From: Burkholderiales bacterium
Lineage (GTDB): Bacteria; Pseudomonadota; Gammaproteobacteria; Burkholderiales; Burkholderiaceae
Assembly (NCBI GenBank): GCA_947371645.1
Contig: CANBQJ010000101.1
Coordinates: 1 to 12,853 of the forward strand
Length of the DNA: 12,853 bases
Reading direction: 5' to 3'
Numbering within the stretch: position 1 is the stretch's first letter; each line of letters starts with the position of its first letter. This document shows, piece by piece, positions 1-6,235 of the stretch. Position numbers and translations under genes: made by a program. The notes beneath the pieces were generated by a model. It worked only from the letters and a program-made list of their open reading frames with translations. It made no database searches and was not told the DNA's origin.

Positions 1-458
1 TCCAGCCCGGCCTGGCCTGCGCAGGCCAGCAGCACCTCGCGGTCGTCCATGGCCAGGCTCTGGGTGTGGCAGGCCTTGAGCAACAGCTGCTTGAGCAGCA
101 GCTGCTGGGCCGTGCCTTGCTGGCCGGCCCAGTGCAGCAGCCGGTGCGCGTGGAAGGTGTTGTAGATGCGGCCACGCCCATCGGGGTTGAACACAAAGCC
201 CACCTCGGCGCCGCGCTGGCGGATGGTGTCGCGGATCTGGGCCTGCTGTTCGGGCGTGCTGCCGTACTTCTGCGTGAGGTGTTCGGTGATGTCCTGGCCG
301 CCCGGGGGCATGTCGGGGTTCAGCTCAAACGGCAGGAAGGTGAGCGTGGCTGTCACCTCGCCGTTGAGCTCCTGCATGGCCTTCAGCAGGCCGTTCAGCC
401 CGATGGCGCACCAGGGGCAGGAAACGTCGGAGATGAAGTCGATGTGGAGGGTGCTCAT
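1..458 (-). CDS. FrnE/DsbA-family thiol oxidoreductase (C-terminus beyond window)
   Basis: This is a thioredoxin-fold protein of the DsbA / FrnE family, which handles disulfide redox chemistry or isomerase-like reactions. The N-terminal beta strand leads straight into the redox motif C14-P-W-C17 (context ISDVSCPWCAIG). Further family landmarks are FELNPDMP near residues 45-51, the stretch GFVFNPDGR near 87-95, and NTFHAHRLLHWA at 100-111. There is no signal peptide, so a cytoplasmic location is likely, as usual for FrnE-type proteins. The visible part is 152 residues; relatives are roughly 210-220, so about 60 C-terminal residues lie outside. The start is supported by a strong GAGGTGAT ribosome site six bases upstream. 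It lies 15 bases after the rpe stop on the same strand, so it is probably cotranscribed with rpe. The exact substrate is unknown. Confidence 0.88.
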   Translation of the reverse strand, partial: MSTLHIDFISDVSCPWCAIGLNGLLKAMQELNGEVTATLTFLPFELNPDMPPGGQDITEHLTQKYGSTPEQQAQIRDTIRQRGAEVGFVFNPDGRGRIYNTFHAHRLLHWAGQQGTAQQLLLKQLLLKACHTQSLAMDDREVLLACAGQAGL

Positions 459-464
459 GTCGCG

Positions 465-472
465 ATCACCTC
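465..472 (-). promoter_or_regulatory. Strong ribosome binding site of the FrnE/DsbA-like gene
   Basis: On the minus strand the bases read GAGGTGAT, an eight-base match to the anti-Shine-Dalgarno region, six bases before the ATG at 458. It fixes the start of the oxidoreductase and lies in the 15-base gap after the rpe stop codon, which fits reinitiation on one rpe transcript. Confidence 0.7.
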
Positions 473-473
473 A

Positions 474-1166
474 TCATTTGGCCAGCTCGGCCCGCATCGC
501 TTCGATCACGCCCTGGTAACTGGGCTGGCCAAAGATGGCGCTGCCCGCCACGAAGGTGTCCACACCGGCGTCGGCCGCGCGGCGGATGTTGTCCACCTTG
601 ATGCCGCCGTCGATCTCCAGGCGGATGTCACGGCCGGAGGCGTCGATGATCTTGCGCACCTGTTCGGCCTTGCGCAGCGAGCTGTCGATGAAGCTCTGGC
701 CGCCAAAGCCCGGGTTCACGCTCATCAGCAGCACCACGTCCACCTTGTCGATCACCCATTCCAGCACGTCGATGGGCATGGCGGGGTTGAACACCAGTCC
801 GGCCTGGCAGCCTTCGGCCTTGATGAGTTGCAGGGTGCGGTCCACGTGCGCGCTGGCATCGGGGTGGAAGGTGATGATGTCGGCGCCCGCCTTGGCAAAG
901 GCCAGGGCCAGGGCATCGACCGGCTGCACCATCAGGTGCACGTCGATCGGCACCTTGCTGCCGTCGGCCTTCACGCTGTGTTTGCGCAGGGCCTGGCAGA
1001 TCATCGGCCCGAAGGTCAGGTTGGGCACGTAATGGTTGTCCATCACGTCGAAGTGGATCCAGTCGGCGCCGGCGTCGATCACGTCGCGCACTTCTTGCCC
1101 CAATTGGGCGAAGTCGGCAGACAGGAGACTGGGGGCGATGCGGAAGGTGCGGGCGGTGCTGGACAT
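474..1166 (-). CDS. rpe: Ribulose-phosphate 3-epimerase
   Basis: Interconverts D-ribulose 5-phosphate and D-xylulose 5-phosphate in the pentose phosphate and Calvin pathways; a cytoplasmic TIM-barrel metalloenzyme. At 230 residues it has the normal family length. Family motifs appear in order: [10 protein letters not shown] (11-20), [12 protein letters not shown] (38-49, with H38 and catalytic acid D40), DVHLMV (75-80, metal ligand H77), [12 protein letters not shown] (149-160, the phosphate-side loop), LEIDGGI (183-189, second catalytic acid D186) and FVAGSAIFG (205-213). The reading frame is open for a further 37 codons upstream, but the ATG at 1166 is chosen because GAGG sits seven bases before it and homology begins there. 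A TACAAT box about 35 bases upstream is a likely -10. Downstream is the FrnE/DsbA-like gene rather than the phosphoglycolate phosphatase gene often found after rpe in this order (from memory). Confidence 0.96.
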   Translation of the reverse strand: MSSTARTFRIAPSLLSADFAQLGQEVRDVIDAGADWIHFDVMDNHYVPNLTFGPMICQALRKHSVKADGSKVPIDVHLMVQPVDALALAFAKAGADIITFHPDASAHVDRTLQLIKAEGCQAGLVFNPAMPIDVLEWVIDKVDVVLLMSVNPGFGGQSFIDSSLRKAEQVRKIIDASGRDIRLEIDGGIKVDNIRRAADAGVDTFVAGSAIFGQPSYQGVIEAMRAELAK

Positions 1167-1198
1167 GGGCTTGCCTCGAGGCCGTTGAAGGATCAGCG

Positions 1199-1204
1199 AT
1201 TGTA
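1199..1204 (-). promoter_or_regulatory. Candidate -10 box of rpe
   Basis: The minus strand reads CTACAATCG, with TACAAT matching five of six sigma-70 -10 bases, about 33 bases upstream of the rpe ATG. No convincing -35 hexamer lies 16-18 bases further up, so the promoter is suggested rather than shown. Confidence 0.45.
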
Positions 1205-1340
1205 GAGATCTCGGGAAAACCGGCCTGCCAGAGCGGCTGGTCGCCAGGGATGCACACGAACACAGGCCCAATTTCACGCATCAATGGCCTGGGCGCGCCG
1301 GAACAATCTGGTTCTTGTGTTGCGACAAAGGGCGTTCACC

Positions 1341-2786
1341 ATGCACGAAGAGAGCCTGGATCCAGAAGACTGGCCCAGCTTCCGTGCGCAGGCGCATCTC
1401 ATGCTGGACGATGTCCTGGACCATGTGGCGCAGCTGCGTGACGGGCCCGTCTGGCAGCCGCCGCCCAGCGCTTCGCGCGAGGCACTCACCGAGCGCCTGC
1501 CCCGCCTGCCCATGCCGCTGGCGGCCGTGCACCAGACCTTCATGACGCACATCCTGCCCTATGGCGCGGGCAACGCGCACCCCGGCTTCATGGGCTGGGT
1601 ACAGGGTGGCGGGACGCCGGTGGGCATGCTCGCAGAGATGCTGGCCGCTGGCCTGAACGCCAACCTGGGCGGCCGCCACCAGATGCCTGTTCACGTCGAG
1701 CGCCAGGTCACGGCCTGGACCCGCGAGCTCTTTGGCTTTCCGCCAGAAGCCTCCGGGTTGTTCGTCACCGGCACGTCGATGGCCAACCTGTTGGCCGTGC
1801 TCATTGCCCGTCGCGCCACCCTGGGCGAAGGCGTGCGCCAGGCGGGCCTGACGGGTGAGCATGGCCTGGTGGCCTACGCATCCAGTGCCAGCCACGGCTG
1901 TGTGGCCCAGGCCATGGACCTCAGCGGCCTGGGGCGCGGCGCCTTGCGCCTGATCCCGGTCAATGACCGCCACCAGATGGACCTGGCTTCGCTGCGCGCC
2001 GCCGTGGCGCAGGACCTTGCCTCTGGCCTGCGTCCTTTCGCCGTCATCGCCACGGCCGGCTCGGTGGACACGGGCGCGATCGATGAGCTCCAGGCCATTG
2101 CCGACATCGCCCAGGCCCATGGCCTGTGGATGCATGTGGACGGGGCATTCGGGGCGCTGGGCATGTTGTCGCCGCGCCTGGCGCCCCTGCTCGATGGGCT
2201 GCAGCGCGCGAACTCCATTGCATTCGACTTCCACAAATGGGGGCAGGTGCCTTACGACGCCGGCTTCCTGCTGGTGCGTGACGGGGCCATGCACCAGGCC
2301 ACTTTTGCGGCGCCAGCGGCCTACCTGCGACGCGAAGCCCGCGGCCTGAGCGCCGATTCACCCTGGCCTTGTGACTTTGGCCCTGACCTGTCTCGGGGCT
2401 TTCGGGCGCTCAAGACCTGGTTCACGCTCAAGACCTATGGCGCCGACCGCCTGGGCCGCATGATCGCCCACACCTGCGATCTGGCCCGGCATCTGGCGGG
2501 TCGCATCGCTGACGAGCCCAGGCTGGAGTTGCTGGCACCGGTGGCGCTCAACATCGTGTGCTTTCGCTACCTGTGCGCCGATGCCGATGCCGACCGCATC
2601 AACGCCGACATCGTCGTGGCGGTGCAGGAGGCGGGCGTGTGCGCGCCGTCTTCCACGACGATCCAAGGCCGCTTTGCCATCCGTGCGGCCATCGTCAACC
2701 ACCGCACCACGCGGCGCGATGTCGACGCGCTGGTCGACGAGGTGCTGGCCCACGGCGAACGCCTGTGCAGCGAGGTGGCCGCGTGA
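1341..2786 (+). CDS. Group II PLP-dependent amino-acid decarboxylase (COG0076-like)
   Basis: A fold-type I pyridoxal-phosphate enzyme of the aromatic-amino-acid/glutamate decarboxylase superfamily, 481 residues (family about 450-500). It should remove CO2 from an amino acid to give an amine; the substrate cannot be read from sequence. Landmarks in order: NAHPGFMGWV (78-87), the active-site entry region; FVTGTSMANL (141-150), the PLP phosphate loop; H185 in SASHGC, the ring-stacking histidine; IATAGSVDTGAID (236-248); HVDGAFG (265-271), where D267 should pair with the pyridine nitrogen; and DFHKW (296-300), with K299 the Schiff-base lysine. It has DGA where classical members have DAA. An ATG at 1284 is in frame but has no ribosome site; the ATG at 1341 has AAAGGG eight bases upstream. 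First gene of a coupled three-gene operon, divergent from rpe across 174 bases. No clear promoter was found in that gap. Confidence 0.9.
   Translation: MHEESLDPEDWPSFRAQAHLMLDDVLDHVAQLRDGPVWQPPPSASREALTERLPRLPMPLAAVHQTFMTHILPYGAGNAHPGFMGWVQGGGTPVGMLAEMLAAGLNANLGGRHQMPVHVERQVTAWTRELFGFPPEASGLFVTGTSMANLLAVLIARRATLGEGVRQAGLTGEHGLVAYASSASHGCVAQAMDLSGLGRGALRLIPVNDRHQMDLASLRAAVAQDLASGLRPFAVIATAGSVDTGAIDELQAIADIAQAHGLWMHVDGAFGALGMLSPRLAPLLDGLQRANSIAFDFHKWGQVPYDAGFLLVRDGAMHQATFAAPAAYLRREARGLSADSPWPCDFGPDLSRGFRALKTWFTLKTYGADRLGRMIAHTCDLARHLAGRIADEPRLELLAPVALNIVCFRYLCADADADRINADIVVAVQEAGVCAPSSTTIQGRFAIRAAIVNHRTTRRDVDALVDEVLAHGERLCSEVAA
2772..2786 (+). promoter_or_regulatory. Ribosome site and GTGA stop/start overlap
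   Basis: The last codons of the decarboxylase contain GAGG (2772-2775), seven bases before a GTG at 2783-2785 that overlaps the TGA stop at 2784-2786. This arrangement decides the start of the second PLP enzyme and implies translational coupling between the two genes. Confidence 0.75.
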
Positions 2787-4342
2787 ACTGGCAAGCCACC
2801 TTGCCGCCCACGGAAGCGCTGTTGCGCGCCGGGGGCGACGAGCGCTTGCACGTGAACGCCGACAGCGGCCTGGACAAATACGGTTGCCAGGCCCGGCCTG
2901 CGCCCGATTGCGCCGAGTTCGGCTCGTCGACGGCCACGTCGATCTCTGCCGCGGCCTGGGCGCAAGCCGATGCGCTGCGCCAGTGCCTGCTGCAGTTGCC
3001 GCCCGATGTGTCGGCCGAGCAGGCCTATGAACAAGGCCTGCGAGCGATCCACGACGAGTTGCTGGTCTTGTGTGGCTTGTCGGGCGAAATGGGCTTGTCG
3101 ACGCTGTTTGCGGCGTCGGGCACGGACGTGCACCTGATCGCTTCGCGCCTGCTGGGGCATCGCGCACGCACCAGCCCACTGATCGTGATGATGGACGGTG
3201 CCGAGACGGGCAGCGGCGTGCAGCAGGCCTTGCATGCGCAACACTTTGCGCAGGCGTCTGCCTTGGGGCATCGACACCAGCGCGGCACGCCCCTGTGCTC
3301 AGCGGACGCCCAGGCACCTTCCGTGGTGCACGTGGCCGTTCGATTGGGCGATGGCCAGCCTCGGCCCCTGGCGCAGGTGCACCAGGAGGTGGAGGCGCTG
3401 GTGTCTGCCGCGGTGCACGCCGGCCGGCCTGTCTTGCTGGTGGCGCTGGATGTGTCCAAGACAGGCTTGCAGGTGCCGGCGCCGGGTTTCCTGTCCGCGC
3501 TCAAGCAGCGCTGGCCCACGCAAGTTGACGTGATGGTCGATGCCTGCCAGTTCCGCTTGGGGCTGAGCACCTTGAAAGCCTGTCTGGACCAAGGCTTCAT
3601 GGTGGCCATGACGGGCTCGAAATTCCTCACAGGCCCATCGTTTTGTGGCGCGCTGTTCGTGCCGCAGTCTGTGCGCAGCCGTCTGGTCGATCACGCGCTG
3701 CCCGCAGGCCTGGGGGACTACTGCGTTGCCGCCGAATGGCCGGTCAGCTGGCCTGCACGCGCGCTGCTGCCCGCTCAGGCCAATTTCGGTTTGTTGATGC
3801 GCTGGCAGGCTTGCCTGGCCGAGCTGCGCGCCTTTCGGCGCGTGCCGCCAGCCCATGTGCGCCACTTCCTGAAGGTGTTTGCGCAGGCGGTCTCGCAGCG
3901 CTTGGCAGCCAGCGCGCTGCTCGAGCCACTGGGCGTGCCTGCGCTGGCGCGCTGGCATCAGGCCGACACCCGTGCCGATGACTGGGACGCCATCCAGACC
4001 ATCTTCCCCTTTGTGCTGTACCGACGCACCGCCGATGGTGGCCGCGTCTTGCTGTCGGCCAGCGAGACGCAGGCGATCTACCAGGCTTTGCAGCAAGGCC
4101 CGGGCCTGCGGGTCCAACTGGGCCAGCCGGTGAGCTGTGGACAGCGCGGTCACACCGCCATGGCCGCCCTGCGCCTGTGCAGCAGCGCGCGGCTGGTGGT
4201 CGAGGCCACTTCGGGCCGAGGTGAGCGGGCGCAACAGGTCATCCAACGCGCCATGCAGGCGCTGGACCTGACCGAGCAGCTCATTGAGCAACATCATCCC
4301 TGCCCAGCGCTGGAGGTTCAACATGCGTCGCCACATCCCTAA
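2783..4342 (+). CDS. PLP-dependent class V aminotransferase/desulfurase-like enzyme
   Basis: A 519-residue protein that appears to be a fold-type I PLP enzyme; I do not recognise a characterised member. Seen: ASGTD (111-115), resembling the phosphate-binding loop; VDACQFRLG (252-260), giving the D253..Q256 pair typical of class V enzymes (SufS/NifS/kynureninase-like); and TGSKFLTGPSFCGALFVP (277-294), the class V lysine signature, with K280 as the probable Schiff-base lysine. The N-terminus carries LDKYGCQARPAPD and GSSTATS, which look substrate-facing. It is about 100 residues longer than ordinary class V enzymes. The GTG start at 2783 overlaps the previous stop codon and has GAGG seven bases upstream; upstream in-frame sequence is antisense-like filler. 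No signal peptide or membrane segment is seen. The visible 2990-3120 stretch uses TTG for leucine more than CTG, unlike the CTG-rich apaG-mltA side. Aminotransfer, beta/gamma-elimination or cyclisation are all possible reactions. Confidence 0.8.
   Translation: MNWQATLPPTEALLRAGGDERLHVNADSGLDKYGCQARPAPDCAEFGSSTATSISAAAWAQADALRQCLLQLPPDVSAEQAYEQGLRAIHDELLVLCGLSGEMGLSTLFAASGTDVHLIASRLLGHRARTSPLIVMMDGAETGSGVQQALHAQHFAQASALGHRHQRGTPLCSADAQAPSVVHVAVRLGDGQPRPLAQVHQEVEALVSAAVHAGRPVLLVALDVSKTGLQVPAPGFLSALKQRWPTQVDVMVDACQFRLGLSTLKACLDQGFMVAMTGSKFLTGPSFCGALFVPQSVRSRLVDHALPAGLGDYCVAAEWPVSWPARALLPAQANFGLLMRWQACLAELRAFRRVPPAHVRHFLKVFAQAVSQRLAASALLEPLGVPALARWHQADTRADDWDAIQTIFPFVLYRRTADGGRVLLSASETQAIYQALQQGPGLRVQLGQPVSCGQRGHTAMAALRLCSSARLVVEATSGRGERAQQVIQRAMQALDLTEQLIEQHHPCPALEVQHASPHP
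4312..4316 (+). promoter_or_regulatory. Ribosome binding site deciding the TPR/ATP-grasp start
   Basis: GGAGG lies six bases before the ATG at 4323, inside the 3' end of the preceding gene. It favours this ATG over the in-frame TTG at 4284, which has no such site. Confidence 0.75.
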
Positions 4343-6221
4343 CGGCCAGGCCGCGCGCCTGGCGCAGGCCAGCTTGATTCCGCAACCCGTTGTAGACGGC
4401 GTGTTGCAGCTGTTCAATGCCGGCCAATGGGATGAGCTGGCCCGCACCGCCGATACCCTGACCCGGCGCCATCCGGGCAACCCGCTGGGCTGGCGGGCTC
4501 TGGGCAAGGCGCTGACCAAGCAGGGGCGCCATCCGCAAGCCATCCAGGCCTTGCAGCGGCTGCTCAAGTTGTGCCCGCAAGACGCCGGGGCCCACAACGA
4601 CCTGGGTCTGGCCTGTCAGTTCAGTGGCCAGCTGGCGCAGGCAGAGGCGCACTTCCGCAAGGCGGTGAGCCTGGACGCTGCGTGTGTCGAGGCCCTGGGC
4701 AATCTGGCGGTGCTCCTGGGCGAGTCCGGTCGCCTGGAAGAGGCCCTGCCCTTGCACCAGCAGTGCCTGGCGCACAGGCCCCAGTCCCCGGTGGTGCACA
4801 ACAATGTGGGCAGCACCCTTCAGCAATGCCATCGCCGCCAGGAGTCCTTGCCTCACTTCCAGGAAGCTGTGCGCCTGGCCCCGCAGTACACCGAGGCCTG
4901 GATGAACCTGGGTGCCGTGCTGTTCGACTTGCAACGCTGTGACGAAGCGCTGGTGGCTTACCGGCAAGCGCTGGCCCTCCAGCCGGATTCGGCGCCCATC
5001 CTCACGCGTTTGGGCAGCATCATGGCGCAGCTCAAGCAAGACACGGCCGCAGCGCGCGCGATGCTCGAGCGGGCTGTGGCGCTCGACCCGCGCAGCGCGG
5101 ATGCCCTGCTTGCCCTCGGCAACGCCTTGCTGGGCACCGGACAGGCAGAACAGTGCGAGGCCGTTTTCCGCCAGGCGGTGGCCCTGCGTCCACTGGTCAC
5201 GTGGCCAGCGTCCAGGCGCCCCGCCAACTTCTCCGTGCTGGTGCTGGACACCCCGTTGGCGGGCAGCACGCCGATTGACTATTTCATGTCGGGCGAAGGC
5301 TTCGACGTCCACATTTGTTGCGTGCTGCCGGGCCACCAGCACGACATGGACATGTTGCGCAGCCAGGCCGATGTGGTGTTCAACATCATTTCAGACGCCG
5401 ACAACGGCGAGCGCCTGCTGCCCGAGGTGCGAACCCTCATGAACCAGCTGGGGCTGCCGGGGCTGAACCATCCGGACCTGGTCTGCGCCACCGACCGCGC
5501 CACCATTGCGGCGAAGAACCGGCATCTGCCACATTGCCGAGTGCCTCTGACGCTGCGCAAGACCGGGCGAGAGATGGCCGCGGCCATCGATGGCCCCGAG
5601 GTGCAGTCGATGACCTTGCCGGTGCTGGTGCGCCTGGCCGGCAACCACGGCGGTGACGAGCTGGAAAAGGCCGATGGCTGGGCGCAGGCGCATGCCTTTG
5701 CAGCAGCCCATCCGGACGAGATCGTCTACCTCACGGAGTTCGTCGACTTTCGATCGGCCGATGGGCAGTACCGCAAGTACCGCTTCATCAGCCTGGACGG
5801 TGAGATCTTCCCCTATCACCTCGCCATCCATGACGATTGGCTGGTGCACCACTTCCGCACCGACATGGCAGAGCAGGCCTGGAAGCGCGACGAAGAACTG
5901 GCCTTCTTGCAGCACCCCGAGCAGGTGTTTGGCGCCCAGGGCCTGGCGACGATCAAGGCCATCGCCGACGGCACCGGCCTGAACTACTGTGGCATCGACT
6001 GCGCGCTCGACCAGCAAGGGCAGGTGGTGATCTTCGAGGTCAACGCGACCATGCTGGTGCACGACGAGAAGGCCGAGCCCTTCCTGTACAAGAACCCACA
6101 TGTGGCCCGCATCAAGGCGGCCTTCGGGCGGATGCTGGCCAGGCATGCACAAGGCGTGGCCAAAGGGCAGGCACATGGGCAGGCCACCCCGCAGGCGCGG
6201 CCCGAGGCCTTGAGCACTTGA
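4323..6221 (+). CDS. TPR-repeat protein fused to an ATP-grasp ligase domain
   Basis: A 632-residue two-part protein. Residues about 23-290 form eight consecutive TPR-like units in an almost exact 34-residue register (units starting near 23, 57, 91, 125, 159, 193, 227 and 262), a protein- or peptide-binding solenoid. Residues about 301-605 look like an ATP-grasp ligase of the glutathione synthetase/RimK type: GLNHPDLVCATDRATIA (380-396), LPVLVRLAGNHGG (432-444), the nucleotide-hinge-like YLTEFVDF (469-476), KYRFISLDGEIFPYHLAIHDDW (485-506), and the metal-binding end GIDCALD...VIFEVNATM with D559, E572 and N574. Such enzymes join a carboxylate, activated as acyl phosphate, to an amine. R436 stands where many ATP-grasp enzymes have lysine; this may be a family trait. 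The tail after 606 is low-complexity, rich in A, Q and G. It overlaps the previous gene by 20 bases and ends the operon. The substrate is unknown. Confidence 0.87.
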   Translation: MRRHIPNGQAARLAQASLIPQPVVDGVLQLFNAGQWDELARTADTLTRRHPGNPLGWRALGKALTKQGRHPQAIQALQRLLKLCPQDAGAHNDLGLACQFSGQLAQAEAHFRKAVSLDAACVEALGNLAVLLGESGRLEEALPLHQQCLAHRPQSPVVHNNVGSTLQQCHRRQESLPHFQEAVRLAPQYTEAWMNLGAVLFDLQRCDEALVAYRQALALQPDSAPILTRLGSIMAQLKQDTAAARAMLERAVALDPRSADALLALGNALLGTGQAEQCEAVFRQAVALRPLVTWPASRRPANFSVLVLDTPLAGSTPIDYFMSGEGFDVHICCVLPGHQHDMDMLRSQADVVFNIISDADNGERLLPEVRTLMNQLGLPGLNHPDLVCATDRATIAAKNRHLPHCRVPLTLRKTGREMAAAIDGPEVQSMTLPVLVRLAGNHGGDELEKADGWAQAHAFAAAHPDEIVYLTEFVDFRSADGQYRKYRFISLDGEIFPYHLAIHDDWLVHHFRTDMAEQAWKRDEELAFLQHPEQVFGAQGLATIKAIADGTGLNYCGIDCALDQQGQVVIFEVNATMLVHDEKAEPFLYKNPHVARIKAAFGRMLARHAQGVAKGQAHGQATPQARPEALST

Positions 6222-6235
6222 TCGCCTGAGGCCTC
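6204..6235. terminator. Possible bidirectional hairpin between convergent genes
   Basis: GAGGCCT (6204-6210) and AGGCCTC (6229-6235) form a seven-base perfect stem with an 18-base loop, spanning the 12-base gap between the ATP-grasp gene and phoD. The right arm sits in a ten-base palindrome, TGAGGCCTCA. There is no T-run on either side and the loop is long, so a terminator role is weakly supported. Confidence 0.25.

Noticed and set aside
66..1205. Long plus-strand open frame opposite the FrnE-like gene and rpe
   Set aside because: It is antisense to two clearly recognised genes; its product is rich in H, V, D, G and A with no domain, a usual artefact of high GC.
1292..1299. GGCGCGCC palindrome upstream of the decarboxylase as an operator
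   Set aside because: Eight bases of G and C are expected by chance here, and no promoter could be placed beside it.
1281..2294. 337-codon minus-strand frame across the decarboxylase
   Set aside because: Antisense to conserved PLP motifs, low-complexity His/Gln/Arg composition, no ribosome site or homology.
4284..4322. Upstream TTG start for the TPR/ATP-grasp gene
   Set aside because: No ribosome site, whereas ATG 4323 has GGAGG six bases upstream.
3299..4597. 432-codon minus-strand frame across the class V-like and TPR genes
   Set aside because: It crosses the boundary of two coupled genes and has no recognisable domain.
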